A stretch of DNA of 64,000 nt from Woeseiaceae bacterium (GCA_028279985.1 JANQMR010000018.1:62001-126000); one strand, 5' to 3'; positions 30,834-39,370 are shown, numbered from the stretch's first letter. Translations and numbers: made by a program. The notes: generated by a model from the letters alone, not told the origin.

Positions 30834-31757
30834 ATGGCAGAACACTTTGCAAAGATTGCGGTTCTTGGCCGCCCACAGGACCCGCGCGTCACCGAACCCA
30901 TCACGACGCTCGTCGGCCATTTGAACAATGCCGGCCGCGAAGTGTTTGCGGCCGACGAGCTCACGATAGACCTGCCCGTTACGCGTGTCCCGGAGTCCGG
31001 GCTTGCCGCTCGGGTCGAGTTGATGATTGCGGTCGGCGGCGACGGCACGATGCTCTACGCCGCTCACCTCGCCATGGGCGAGAACGTGCCCTTGCTCGGC
31101 ATCAATCGCGGGCGGCTCGGCTTTCTGGCCGACGTCACCCCCGACGAAATGCTCGCCAGCGTGGACAAGGTGTTGGCCGGCGACTACGCCTGCGACTCAC
31201 GCCTGCTCCTCGAAGCGAGACTCGAAGTCAAGGGCGGCGGCAAGGGCGACGATAAGCGCGACAAACCCATCATCGGAACAGCCTTGAACGACGTGGTCCT
31301 GCAGCGCCGCGAAACGGGCCGCATGGTCGATTTCGAGACGCTGGTCGATGGGGATTATGTCAATACCCATTCGGGCGACGGCCTGATCGTTGCAACGCCA
31401 ACCGGCTCGACGGCCTATTCGTTGAGTTGCGGAGGCCCGATCATCGAACCGCAACTCGACGCCGTCGCCCTGGTTCCGGTCGCACCGCATACCTTGTCGG
31501 ACCGGCCGATCGTGATCCCGGCGAGCCAGAGAATCGACGTGCGGCTGCTCGCCCGCGACGACACCAAAGCCGAGATCACGGTCGACGGCCATCCGCTAGG
31601 CGAAATCCGGCCCGACGATCGCCTGACCATCCGCGCCGCACCGCACCGGATGACGCTGATCCATCCGCCGGGCTACAACTACTACGGCATACTGCGTTCC
31701 AAGCTCTACTGGGGCCGGGACAGCCGTAATCGCGCCGGTCCTCCGCGTGCCTCCTGA
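30834..31757 (+). CDS. nadK: NAD kinase
   Basis: Phosphorylates NAD to NADP. 307 residues starting MAEHFAKIAVLGRPQDPRVT. The GGDGT nucleotide motif (AVGGDGTMLYAAH) is near residue 67, GINRGRLGFLADVTP near 85, LNDVVLQRRETGRMVDFE and SGDGLIVATPTGSTAYSLSC (catalytic region) between about 150 and 200. The frame is open upstream to 30645, but the ATG at 30834 matches homologues. It is divergent from hrcA and ends 15 bp before recN. Confidence 0.97.
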   Translation: MAEHFAKIAVLGRPQDPRVTEPITTLVGHLNNAGREVFAADELTIDLPVTRVPESGLAARVELMIAVGGDGTMLYAAHLAMGENVPLLGINRGRLGFLADVTPDEMLASVDKVLAGDYACDSRLLLEARLEVKGGGKGDDKRDKPIIGTALNDVVLQRRETGRMVDFETLVDGDYVNTHSGDGLIVATPTGSTAYSLSCGGPIIEPQLDAVALVPVAPHTLSDRPIVIPASQRIDVRLLARDDTKAEITVDGHPLGEIRPDDRLTIRAAPHRMTLIHPPGYNYYGILRSKLYWGRDSRNRAGPPRAS

Positions 31758-31772
31758 AGCACGACAGGGACG

Positions 31773-33464
31773 ATGCTGAAGAACCTTAGCATCCGGGACT
31801 TTGCGATCGTCGATCGCATCGACGTGGACTTCTCGCCGGGCATGACGGTACTGACCGGCGAGACCGGCGCCGGCAAGTCGATCCTGGTCGATGCCCTGGG
31901 CCTGGTGCTCGGCGACCGCGGCAACAGTCAGCTCGTTCGCGAAGGCGCCAAACGCGCCGAGTTTGCCGCCGAGTTCGACCTGAGCCGGCTGCCGGCGGTT
32001 CAGGCCTGGCTCGAGGCGCAGGCGCTGGACGCCGACGACGAATGCCTGCTGCGCCGGGTCATCGGCGTGGACGGCCGCTCCCGGGCTTTCGTCAACGGCA
32101 ACGCGACCCCCCTGCAACAGTTGCGGACGTTGGGCGACATGCTCGTGGACATCCACGGCCAACATTTTCACCAATCGCTCGGCCGCCGTGACGTGCAGCG
32201 TCAGCTCCTGGATCACTATGCGGACGCGGCCGAGCTTTGCGAGGCGACCGCTACCGCCTTCGAACACTGGCAAACCTTGAAGGACAGGCACGATGCCCTG
32301 ATCGCCGCCGACGCGGACCGCGATTCGCGGCAGGACCTGCTCACTTTCCAGTTACGGGAGCTCGAAGCCCTGGGTCCGGAGGACGGCGAGTTCGAACGAC
32401 TCTCCGCCGAAAGGCAGCGGTTGGCGAGCGGCGGACGCCTGCTGACTGGGCTTACCGATGCGCTGGACCGGATATCGGAAAGCGAAGGCGGTAACGCTAC
32501 CGGCCTGATCGCCGCGGCTTCCCGCGATATCGACGCGCTGATCGACGTCGACCAGCATCTCGGCAGCATCGTCGAGCTCCTGGACGGCGCGGCCATTCAA
32601 CTCGCCGAGGCCAGGGAAGCGCTGCAACGTTACCGGGATACGATCGACATGGACCCGGCCAGGCAGGACTGGGTCGAGGAACGGCTCGACAGCATGACGA
32701 CGCTGGCCCGAAAGCACCGAACCACGGCGGACCGGCTACCGGAGAAAGCGACGGCGCTGAGACTGGAGCTCGAAGAGCTTACCGGTGCGGAGGCTCGCGG
32801 AAGGGAGCTCGAGCGGGAACTCGAGGCGGCCAGGGCAGCTTATTTCGAGCACGCCCGGGCGCTCTCCGAGCGCCGCCGGACTGCCGCCGAATCCCTGTCC
32901 GCCGAGGTCGGCGACGCGATGGCCGGGCTCGGCATGCCGGGCGGGCAGTTTGTCGTTGCAATTGCCGAACTCGCCGAGCTCGGCGACGATGCCGCCAAAG
33001 CGACCGGAATCGACGATATCGAATTCCTGATCAGCGCCAATCCGGGACAGGCACCGATGCCGCTGGCCCGCGTCGCCTCGGGAGGCGAGCTGTCGCGCAT
33101 GAGTCTCGCCATCCAGGTGATCGTCAGCGACGGCAGCACGGTTCCGACGATGGTTTTCGACGAGGTGGACAGCGGCGTGGGCGGCGGCATTGCCGAGATG
33201 GTCGGCCGGCGCCTTTTCGACCTCGGCGCGAGCCGTCAGGTATTGTGCGTCACCCATCTGCCGCAGGTTGCATGCCTCGCCCACCAGCACCTGCGAATCA
33301 GCAAGATGACCGACGGCAAGGCAACACGCACCGGTGTCGCGCCATTGAAGAAATCGGAGCGCATCGAAGAGCTGGCGCGCATGCTGGGGGGCGTGGAGAT
33401 CACGCAGACGACGCTCGACCACGCCGAGGAGATGCTGGCCGGCGCGCCGAAGAAACGCGCCTGA
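31773..33464 (+). CDS. recN: DNA repair protein RecN
   Basis: SMC-like ATPase used in double-strand-break repair; 563 residues. It begins MLKNLSIRDFAIVDRIDVDF; Walker A GETGAGKSILVDAL is near residue 30; two long helical arms (about 160-370) form the coiled coil; the ABC signature SGGELSRMSLAIQVI is near 430, Walker B MVFDEVDSGVGGGIAE near 460, and a closing H-loop CVTHLPQVACLAH. No LexA-type CTGT-N8-ACAG box is visible in the short gap after nadK, so SOS control, common for recN, is not evident here. Confidence 0.97.
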   Translation: MLKNLSIRDFAIVDRIDVDFSPGMTVLTGETGAGKSILVDALGLVLGDRGNSQLVREGAKRAEFAAEFDLSRLPAVQAWLEAQALDADDECLLRRVIGVDGRSRAFVNGNATPLQQLRTLGDMLVDIHGQHFHQSLGRRDVQRQLLDHYADAAELCEATATAFEHWQTLKDRHDALIAADADRDSRQDLLTFQLRELEALGPEDGEFERLSAERQRLASGGRLLTGLTDALDRISESEGGNATGLIAAASRDIDALIDVDQHLGSIVELLDGAAIQLAEAREALQRYRDTIDMDPARQDWVEERLDSMTTLARKHRTTADRLPEKATALRLELEELTGAEARGRELERELEAARAAYFEHARALSERRRTAAESLSAEVGDAMAGLGMPGGQFVVAIAELAELGDDAAKATGIDDIEFLISANPGQAPMPLARVASGGELSRMSLAIQVIVSDGSTVPTMVFDEVDSGVGGGIAEMVGRRLFDLGASRQVLCVTHLPQVACLAHQHLRISKMTDGKATRTGVAPLKKSERIEELARMLGGVEITQTTLDHAEEMLAGAPKKRA

Positions 33465-33465
33465 A

Positions 33466-33882
33466 TCAGCCCTTGGCCGCTCTCAGCGGTTTCACGTACA
33501 GCACCAGGCTGTGGTCGATCAACTCGTAGCCGTGCGCCTCGGCAATCTCCTCTTGCAGCCGTTCGATCTCGTCGCTGGTGAATTCGACGACGTCACCACT
33601 GTCCACGCAAACCATGTGATCGTGGTGCTCGCCGTCGTCCAGCTCGAATATCGAGTGGCCGCCTTCGAAATTGTGCCGCGTGACCAGGCCCGCCGACTCG
33701 AACTGCGTCAGCACCCGATAGACGGTCGCAAGACCGATCTCCTCGCCGGAATCCAGCAATTCCTTGTAAATGTCCTCGGCGCTGAGGTGCCGTTGCTCTG
33801 CATTCTCGAGAATCTCCAGGATCTTGAGCCGCGGCAGCGTGACCTTGAGACCCGCCTTGCGGAGTTCCTGTCTTTGTTGCAT
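33466..33882 (-). CDS. fur: Ferric uptake regulator Fur
   Basis: Iron-responsive repressor; 138 residues. The winged helix contains LKVTLPRLKILEILENAEQR and ATVYRVLTQFESAGLVTRHN; the metal sites are in HSIFELDDGEHHDHMVCVDS (about residues 78-97). It has only one cysteine in the region where enteric Fur has a CxxC pair (CVDSG here), a pattern like the Pseudomonas type. Convergent with recN (1 bp apart) and divergent from bamE, with which it shares a 154-bp promoter gap. Confidence 0.96.
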   Translation of the reverse strand: MQQRQELRKAGLKVTLPRLKILEILENAEQRHLSAEDIYKELLDSGEEIGLATVYRVLTQFESAGLVTRHNFEGGHSIFELDDGEHHDHMVCVDSGDVVEFTSDEIERLQEEIAEAHGYELIDHSLVLYVKPLRAAKG

Positions 33883-34036
33883 ATCGTTGACTCCGGACCG
33901 CCGGGTATGGGCTCGGGCGGCGCTGTTGCGGGCTTGGCCAAGCAGGTATGATGCCCCGCTATTATGACTCAGTTACCGGTCGGTCTCTAGCACGGGCGCA
34001 CGCACCTGCGTCAGATTGCCGGCACGAAAACCTCTG

Positions 34037-34372
34037 ATGAAGCTCATACGCCATCGCTCACCGTTACCTCTGATACTGATTTCGCTGGCCGTATTGTCTG
34101 CCTGCGTGTATCGCCCGACGATTTCGCAAGGCAACCTGATCAAGGCCGAAAACCTCGAGCAGGTCGAGATCGGCATGACGCGCAGCCAGGTGCGCTTTCT
34201 GCTCGGTACGCCGATGATCGACGATCCCTTCCACCGGGACCGCTGGGATTACGTGTATTACCTCAAGGTGGGGCGTAAGGCCACGACCGCGAAACGCTGG
34301 ACTTCCATCGTCTTCGACGACGATCGGGTGAGCGAAATTCGCAGGGACCAGGCGCTCGACCCGAGACTCTAG
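34037..34372 (+). CDS. bamE: Outer membrane assembly lipoprotein BamE
   Basis: Small lipoprotein of the beta-barrel assembly machinery. 111 residues starting MKLIRHRSPLPLILISLAVL; the signal peptide ends with lipobox LSAC, so Cys at about 24 is lipidated. The SmpA/OmlA domain has QGNLIKAENLEQVEIGMTRS, QVRFLLGTPMIDDPFH and RWDYVYYLK. Divergent from fur and convergent with rnfH, the arrangement seen in many gammaproteobacteria. Confidence 0.96.
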   Translation: MKLIRHRSPLPLILISLAVLSACVYRPTISQGNLIKAENLEQVEIGMTRSQVRFLLGTPMIDDPFHRDRWDYVYYLKVGRKATTAKRWTSIVFDDDRVSEIRRDQALDPRL

Positions 34373-34379
34373 GGCCTGT

Positions 34380-34419
34380 CCCGCAAATAACGCAGCGAAT
34401 TCGGTGGGCTATTTGCGGG
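34380..34419. terminator. Inverted repeat after bamE
   Basis: CCCGCAAATA (34380-34389) and TATTTGCGGG (34410-34419) pair perfectly around a 20-base loop, a few bases beyond the bamE stop and between convergent bamE and rnfH. There is no T-run, so it is a possible bidirectional terminator or a mobile palindrome rather than a certain intrinsic terminator. Confidence 0.55.
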
Positions 34420-34429
34420 GCAAGGCACC

Positions 34430-34460
34430 AGGGAACCTCCGCATAAGCCTGACGAGTCTC
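34430..34460 (+). repeat. 3'-end repeat element, copy at the rnfH stop
   Basis: AGGGAACCTCCGCATAAGCC followed by TGACGAGTCTC matches the dispersed element (CCTCYGCRC then GTCTGGCGAGGCTC, here CCTGACGAGTCTC). It ends at the complement of the rnfH stop codon. Confidence 0.6.
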
Positions 34461-34839
34461 ATTCTGTATCGGACTCATGCAGAAGCTCCGTCGGGCTTGG
34501 GCCTGCTGATTCCTTGAAACACTCGCCGCGACGGGCGGCGTCCGGCCGGCCCATCGTACGACCTGCCTCGGCGAGTTGCCGGCGTACCTGCAGCGGATCG
34601 ATCGCCAGCGGCCGGTAGATTTCGACGCGGTCGCCGGGCCGGACTTCGTGCCCGCGATCCACGACGCGCCCCCAGATGCCCACCGGCAGGCTTGCAAGCT
34701 TCTCGTCGTCGAAACGCTGTCCGATGCCCGAGGCTGCAATGGCCTCGGCGACGGTCGTGCCGGCTTCGACCTCGACGTCGAGTAAGCCCTGTTCGTCGGA
34801 TTCGGCGAACACGACTTCCACGCGAAAACGCTTATTCAT
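34459..34839 (-). CDS. rnfH: RnfH/RatB family ubiquitin-like protein (UPF0125)
   Basis: Small beta-grasp protein of unknown biochemical role, 126 residues. It starts MNKRFRVEVVFAESDEQGLL; the core contains VEAGTTVAEAIAASGI, VGIWGRVVDRGHEVRPGDRV and EIYRPLAIDPLQVRRQLAEA, which are family signatures. In E. coli (RatB) it is encoded directly after ratA, and the same is true here with an 8-bp overlap. The ~35-residue C-terminal tail is not conserved and its last codons fall at the edge of a repeat element. Confidence 0.93.
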   Translation of the reverse strand: MNKRFRVEVVFAESDEQGLLDVEVEAGTTVAEAIAASGIGQRFDDEKLASLPVGIWGRVVDRGHEVRPGDRVEIYRPLAIDPLQVRRQLAEAGRTMGRPDAARRGECFKESAGPSPTELLHESDTE

Positions 34840-35296
34840 TGACGGGCCCGCGCCGGCCGTAGACCTGCTCCGCGCGGCGGGTGAACGCGTCCACCAGCGT
34901 ATTGCAGATCTCGACGAAAAACGGCCCGACCAACCGGTTGGCTACCCGGCTGTCGAATTCGAATTCGAGCTCCAGCGACACCCGGGAGCCGAGATCGCCG
35001 AGTTGTTTGAAGCGCCAACCGCCGGACAGGCTTTCGAACGGCCCGTCGACGAGATGCATCTCGATCGATTCCGGCCTGATCAGCGTGTTCTCGGTTCTGA
35101 ACCACCGCCGCAGGCCGGCGCGGCGCATCTCTACCGCACCGTCGATGATCGTTAAACCCGCGCGATCCTCGCGCGAATACACGCGCGCGCCGCTGCACCA
35201 GGGCAAAAACCCCGGGTAGGACTCGACATCGCCGACCAGATCGAACATTTCAGCCGCCGAATACGCAACCAGCGCGCTGCGGCTGACCTTGCGCAT
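34832..35296 (-). CDS. ratA: RatA/Coq10-family START-domain protein
   Basis: Polyketide-cyclase/START-like protein, 154 residues from the ATG at 35296. It begins MRKVSRSALVAYSAAEMFDL and has the family pieces VGDVESYPGFLPWCSGARV, LSGGWRFKQLGDLGSRVSLE and VEICNTLVDAFTRRAEQVYG. The E. coli homologue is described as blocking 70S ribosome association, while the wider Coq10 family binds quinone; which applies here cannot be told from sequence. The frame is open 17 codons upstream through repeat DNA. Confidence 0.93.
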   Translation of the reverse strand: MRKVSRSALVAYSAAEMFDLVGDVESYPGFLPWCSGARVYSREDRAGLTIIDGAVEMRRAGLRRWFRTENTLIRPESIEMHLVDGPFESLSGGWRFKQLGDLGSRVSLELEFEFDSRVANRLVGPFFVEICNTLVDAFTRRAEQVYGRRGPVNE

Positions 35297-35334
35297 CCCC
35301 GGGGGTGTCTTAGGGCCTGTCAACACGACGCGAG

Positions 35335-35387
35335 TGATGACAGGCACTGATGACAGGCACTAGGGAACGTGGCATTAGGGAACCGCA
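35335..35387. repeat. Tandem ~13-bp repeats upstream of ratA
   Basis: TGATGACAGGCAC is repeated perfectly (35335-35347, 35348-35360), followed by TAGGGAACGTGGCAT (35361-35375) and TAGGGAACCGCAC (35376-35388), then by the TAGGGAACC start of the next 3'-end element. The ~13-bp period runs through all of them. They lie between ratA and the transporter gene. Confidence 0.8.
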
Positions 35388-35449
35388 CTAGGGAACCTCT
35401 GCATGCGTCTGGCGAGGCTCGCTCGCCGACTCCCTGGCCGACTCCCTAG
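35388..35449 (+). repeat. 3'-end repeat element, full copy at the NSS transporter stop
   Basis: One of the most complete copies: CTAGGGAACCTCTGCATGCG, then TCTGGCGAGGCTCGCTCGCC, then a spacer, ending ACTCCCTAG. The two ends, CTAGGGA and TCCCTAG, are inverted. The closing CCCTAG carries the complement of the transporter's TAG stop. Confidence 0.75.
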
Positions 35450-36849
35450 CCGAACGCGGCGGCGACCCAATCGAGCAGCCCGACGGCTTTCAGGAATACG
35501 AACAGGATGCCGATCGGCGCGACGTAACGGGCGAGGAAATGCCATACCTTGTAGGCGGTGCCGGTGTTGCCGAGCTCGTCCGCGGTGGAGTTTCGGCACA
35601 TGATCCAGCCTGCGAACACGGCGATGAACACGCCGCCTAGCGGCAGCATGATGTTGCTGGTCAGATGGTCGACGTTATCGAACAAGGTGCCCTTGTAGAA
35701 GGTCAGGTCCGCGAGCAGGTTGAACGACAGCACAGTGCCGAAACCCAGCGCCCAGATCAGGGTACCGACAATCATCGCCGCCTGCGCCCGGGATCTTTGA
35801 TAGCGCTCGACCAGCCAGGCCACCGCAGGCTCCATCAGTCCAATCGCCGACGTCCACGCGGCAAACGACAAAAGCACGAAGAACAGGGTCGAGAAAAATG
35901 CGCCGCCCGGCATCTGGCCCAGCGCGAGCGGCAAGGTCTGAAACACCAGGCCCGGTCCGTCGGCGGGGTTGAGACCGTTGGCGAATACCAGCGGGAAAAT
36001 GACCAGTCCGGCAAGAATTGCAATGCTCGTATCCGCCGTCACGACGGCCGCCGAGGCTCCGGTGATCGAGGTTTCCTCGGGCAAATAGGCGCCGTAAGCC
36101 ATGATCGCACCCATGCCGATCGACAGCGTAAAGAATGCCTGTCCCATTGCGGCAAGCACGCTGTCCCAGGTCAGCTTGCTGAAATCGGGCGTGAACATGA
36201 ACTCGACACCGGACCTGAACGAGCCGGAGGTCACCGAATAGCCGAGCAGTACCAACAGGAGAATCAGCAGGGCGGGCACCATGACACGCACGGCCTGCTC
36301 TAGACCGCGCTCCACACCGCGTGCGACCACGAACACGGTCAGGGCCATGAACAGCGTGTGACACACCGCGAGCAACCGCCAGTCGCCGACAAAACTGCCG
36401 AAAATGTTGCCCACCGTCTCCGCGTCGGCGCCCGAAAACGCGCCGCCTACGCTCTTGACGACATAGGCCAGCGTCCAGCCGGCGATGACGCTGTAGTAGG
36501 ACAGAATCAGTATGCCGGCCACGACCCCCATGCCGCCCACCCACAGCCATTGGCGGCTGTGGCCTTCCTCCTCGCCCAATAGCGCCATGGTCGCAACCGG
36601 GTTGCGGCGGCCGCGGCGGCCGATCAGGATCTCCGACATCATGACGGGCATGCCGATCAGGAACACACAGGCGAGATACACGAGGACGAATGCGCCGCCG
36701 CCGTTCTCGCCGGCCACATAGGGGAACTTCCAGATGTTACCGAGGCCGACGGCAGAGCCGGTGACCGCTAAGATGAAGGCCATCCGGGAAGACCAGGTGC
36801 CGTGCAGTGAGATCCGTTTGCCCGAATCGGCGGCCGATACGCTGTGCAT
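35446..36849 (-). CDS. Sodium-dependent transporter, NSS/SNF family
   Basis: Inner-membrane Na+-coupled symporter, probably for amino acids or related amines; the substrate cannot be predicted. 467 residues from the ATG at 36849, with about 12 hydrophobic segments. The LeuT-like core of helix 1 is clear (LAVTGSAVGLGNIWKFPYVA, about residues 27-46), followed by GENGGGAFVLVYLACVFLIG. Helix 6 region QAFFTLSIGMGAIMAYGAYL is also typical. Divergent from smpB. The open frame extends further upstream but homologues begin here. Confidence 0.92.
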   Translation of the reverse strand: MHSVSAADSGKRISLHGTWSSRMAFILAVTGSAVGLGNIWKFPYVAGENGGGAFVLVYLACVFLIGMPVMMSEILIGRRGRRNPVATMALLGEEEGHSRQWLWVGGMGVVAGILILSYYSVIAGWTLAYVVKSVGGAFSGADAETVGNIFGSFVGDWRLLAVCHTLFMALTVFVVARGVERGLEQAVRVMVPALLILLLVLLGYSVTSGSFRSGVEFMFTPDFSKLTWDSVLAAMGQAFFTLSIGMGAIMAYGAYLPEETSITGASAAVVTADTSIAILAGLVIFPLVFANGLNPADGPGLVFQTLPLALGQMPGGAFFSTLFFVLLSFAAWTSAIGLMEPAVAWLVERYQRSRAQAAMIVGTLIWALGFGTVLSFNLLADLTFYKGTLFDNVDHLTSNIMLPLGGVFIAVFAGWIMCRNSTADELGNTGTAYKVWHFLARYVAPIGILFVFLKAVGLLDWVAAAFG

Positions 36850-36966
36850 TATTGTTGTCTCTCGGCGAAAGTCGAAAATTCTCGTACAAAAGCGCGGGGC
36901 TGACAACAGCAGCGCGTCCCTACCGGCGCCAGCCGGCGATATGCGCCCGGCCGGTGCACAAATCCG

Positions 36967-36972
36967 TATAAT
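36967..36972 (+). promoter_or_regulatory. Likely smpB promoter -10 box
   Basis: A perfect TATAAT lies 56 bases upstream of the smpB ATG in the divergent gap. No strong -35 is visible at the right distance; the sequence upstream is GC-rich. It is flanked downstream by two copies of TGTAAC. Confidence 0.5.
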
Positions 36973-37028
36973 CCCGCCCCCTTTATGTAACAACCCGATG
37001 TAACGAACTGCAACGGCCCAACCGTTCC

Positions 37029-37523
37029 ATGAGCAAGATGAGCAGCAAGACGAGCAAGACAGGCGCCGACAAGTCAGCCGAGCGCACGATCGCGGTGAAC
37101 CGCAAAGCCCGGCACGACTATTTCATCGAGGATCGGATCGAGGCCGGACTTGCACTCGAGGGCTGGGAAGTCAAGAGCATCCGCGCCGGCAGGGTGCAGC
37201 TCACCGAGGCTTATGTTCAGATTCACAAAAGCGAGGCTTGGCTGCACGGCGCGCATGTTTCGCCCTTAAAGACAGCGTCGACGCATGTGCGCGCCGACCC
37301 GGTCCGCAATCGGAAACTGTTGTTGCACCGCAATGAACTGCACCGGTTGATCGGCGCCGTAGAGCGCAAGGGTTATGCGCTGGTGCCGTTGGACATGCAC
37401 TGGAGCAAGGGCCGCGTCAAGCTCGAAGTCGGCCTTGCCAAAGGCAAGAAACAACACGACAAACGCGCGTCGACGAAGGAGCGCGACTGGCAACGGCAGA
37501 AGGCGAGAATCCTAAAAAGATAA
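37029..37523 (+). CDS. smpB: SsrA-binding protein SmpB
   Basis: Binds tmRNA and delivers it to stalled ribosomes. 164 residues; the conserved part begins after a ~20-residue Lys/Ser-rich N-terminus: [40 protein letters not shown], then [20 protein letters not shown] and the basic C-terminal tail [20 protein letters not shown] that enters the decoding centre. An earlier-start variant is not obvious, and a second ATG is only three codons in. The gene lies 111 bp before ssrA. Confidence 0.97.
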   Translation: MSKMSSKTSKTGADKSAERTIAVNRKARHDYFIEDRIEAGLALEGWEVKSIRAGRVQLTEAYVQIHKSEAWLHGAHVSPLKTASTHVRADPVRNRKLLLHRNELHRLIGAVERKGYALVPLDMHWSKGRVKLEVGLAKGKKQHDKRASTKERDWQRQKARILKR

Positions 37524-37549
37524 ATATAACAATAATTTATATTATTTTT
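37523..37549 (+). terminator. AT-rich hairpin after smpB
   Basis: AATATAA and TTATATT form a 7-bp all-AT stem with a 7-base loop, followed by ATTTTTC. It begins at the smpB stop codon. It may be a weak terminator, or the AT-rich tract may serve as an UP element for ssrA. Confidence 0.4.
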
Positions 37550-37619
37550 CTCAAGGGGTTTCTTTCACGTAGATTTGGCCAAGTGCGCCCCTTGCCATTG
37601 TATTTCAGAGGATTAGCCC

Positions 37620-37625
37620 TACACT
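37620..37625 (+). promoter_or_regulatory. Candidate ssrA promoter -10 box
   Basis: TACACT ends nine bases before the mature tmRNA 5' end, the right place for a -10 hexamer (4 of 6 matches). Upstream TTG-containing sequence (TTGCCA, TTGTAT) is only a weak -35 candidate. Confidence 0.4.
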
Positions 37626-37634
37626 GACGGTTTC

Positions 37635-37996
37635 GGGGGTGACATGGCTTCGACGCGGGTCGCGAACCTCCGAGTGCATGCCGAGGGACAGATCACCTCG
37701 TAAATCCAGCTGTACAACTCATAGTTGCCAACGACGACAACTACGCACTAGCTGCTTAAAAACCAGCCTAGCGCCCTCTGCCCGGATCGTGCCTGTGCGT
37801 CCGGATAACAGGGGTCACCGACACAGGACCGCGGTCAGTGCTCGTCCAGGGCAAAGGCCGTCAAACTCTTACTGGACTGGTTATGCGTTTTCCCTGCCCG
37901 TCGGGTAGCCCATAACGAGACTAAAGACGGAATAAGCATGTAGACCTCGGAGCAGAGGGCTTGCGGACGCGAGTTCGATTCTCGCCACCTCCACCA
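37635..37996 (+). ncRNA. ssrA: Transfer-messenger RNA (tmRNA)
   Basis: 362-nt one-piece tmRNA with encoded CCA. The 5' end GGGGGTG pairs with CACCTCC at the 3' end to form the acceptor stem; the T-arm GTTCGATTC is canonical. The tag frame starts at GCC 37727 and reads ANDDNYALAA before TAA at 37757-37759, with a second TAA-rich context after it. E. coli has ANDENYALAA, so one residue differs and the degradation signal LAA is intact. Lies directly after smpB, its partner. Confidence 0.97.
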
Positions 37997-38004
37997 ACAG
38001 CAAT

Positions 38005-38030
38005 AATGGGCCGCCGCCAGGCGGCCCATT
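38005..38030 (+). terminator. Stem-loop after ssrA
   Basis: AATGGGCCGCC, loop GCCA, GGCGGCCCATT forms a perfect 11-bp stem nine bases beyond the tmRNA CCA. No T-run follows. Most of it (38011-38033) is repeated with one mismatch at 38046-38068, where the change breaks the palindrome. Confidence 0.6.
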
Positions 38031-38082
38031 CAACGAGGTTACCCACCGCCGCCAGCCGGCCCATTCAATCTGAGACCAAGCA

Positions 38083-39243
38083 GTGACTTCAGCTCGTCGC
38101 CTGTCCGTCATTGTCGCGTCCGCTGCCGCAATGGTAGTGCTGATCTACCTATTCAGGCAAAGCGATAACCCGGACAACGCCGAGATCGCCGCACCTGGCC
38201 CGGTTTCTGCCGACCACCAGCCCGCCGAAGAGACCGCATCAACTCCAACCGGCTTCCCGGCGGCAGAATTGCGTTCCGCGCTGACTGATGTCTGCTTAAA
38301 CGCAGCCACTGATTCCGTCGACAAGGAGTGGACGCAAGAGGAAATCCAGGCACAGATAGACGCCTTCAACAAGCAGAAACAGACTTTGTCGGAGAGCCTG
38401 TCAGCATCGTCGTCCGCGGAGCACTTACACTTCGCCGCCTTGCTGGAGGATGACCCGGCATCGCGCTTGGACCTGCTAGACGCCGCGATCTCACGCAGTC
38501 CCTCGGACCCGTTTCTGGTATGGGGTGCCGTTCAAATCTGTTCAGAAGCGATTGAAACCACGCCCTGCCCGCTGCGGGATTGGGAACGGCTCCTGATCGC
38601 CGTGGACGGCCAAAACAGCGAATCGTGGGTCCGTGTCGCGGCGAACAGATACGCGGCGAGCGACTACGACGCAGCGCTCGAAGCCATGCGCCATGCCTCC
38701 ACGGCCGCTGAATCCCGTGCGTACTGGACCGAGATGATTGAGATGGTCGAGCGTGGGTTTGCCGCCGGTAGCGACTTCGGCTTTCCGGAACGAGCGGAGA
38801 TGGCTTTCGGTTTTGCGGCCTCAGAGCTACCTCGCTACGGAGACTACGTAAGAATGTGCGAGGAGCGGTCGGCGCAGAGCGTGGACTGGGCCTACGCCTG
38901 CCTCGCATACGGTGAGCTGGTGGAGAGTCAGGGCAAGACCGAAATGGGCGTGTCGATTGCCCGCTTGATCCAAAAACTTGCTCTCGAGGGGCTGGGTGAA
39001 GTTGGAAAGGCCGCCGAAGTCCAACAGCGAATTGAGACACGCCGCCAGGAAAGGCTCGACTCGATCAAGGACTACAATCCGGCCATAGAAAAGCTGATTT
39101 TCTCTAACCCGACGCTATTTTCTGCATATTTAGCGGCAATTCGATCAGATGGTGAGGAAGCCGCTCGGCATAGAACTAGGGCTGAGATCGAGCGCCTTCT
39201 CGAACGGCAGCCAGGGCTGGCCTGTCCCGCGGAGATCATGTGA
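38083..39243 (+). CDS. Hypothetical protein with N-terminal membrane anchor
   Basis: 386 residues from a GTG start at 38083. Residues about 8-24 (VIVASAAAMVVLIYLF) are a single hydrophobic helix; the rest looks soluble and alpha-helical, with Ala-rich pairs such as RYAASDYDAALEAMRHAS that resemble tetratricopeptide helices. It has several cysteines in the extracytoplasmic part. I do not recognise the family. It sits immediately behind ssrA, a common insertion site for genomic islands, and its base composition toward the 3' end (38,900-39,240) is a little more AT-rich than the core genes around it. Confidence 0.6.
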   Translation: MTSARRLSVIVASAAAMVVLIYLFRQSDNPDNAEIAAPGPVSADHQPAEETASTPTGFPAAELRSALTDVCLNAATDSVDKEWTQEEIQAQIDAFNKQKQTLSESLSASSSAEHLHFAALLEDDPASRLDLLDAAISRSPSDPFLVWGAVQICSEAIETTPCPLRDWERLLIAVDGQNSESWVRVAANRYAASDYDAALEAMRHASTAAESRAYWTEMIEMVERGFAAGSDFGFPERAEMAFGFAASELPRYGDYVRMCEERSAQSVDWAYACLAYGELVESQGKTEMGVSIARLIQKLALEGLGEVGKAAEVQQRIETRRQERLDSIKDYNPAIEKLIFSNPTLFSAYLAAIRSDGEEAARHRTRAEIERLLERQPGLACPAEIM

Positions 39244-39370
39244 CACACGTGTTTGAAAACCGGCCAACAGGACCTATATAATTCAATGGATTATCCAGCC
39301 TTTGGCAGTAAGCCGCTCACCTATCCGAGCTTGGCCGAACCCAAAGGCTTTATTTTTCAGGGTCACGAAA

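Noticed and set aside
30834..33464. LexA box for recN
   Set aside because: No CTGT-N8-ACAG palindrome is present in the short nadK-recN gap or in the nadK upstream region.
34459..35296. RatA/RatB as a toxin-antitoxin pair
   Set aside because: The genes are recognisable, but the toxin-antitoxin role is debated and rests on E. coli work; nothing in the sequence here supports it.
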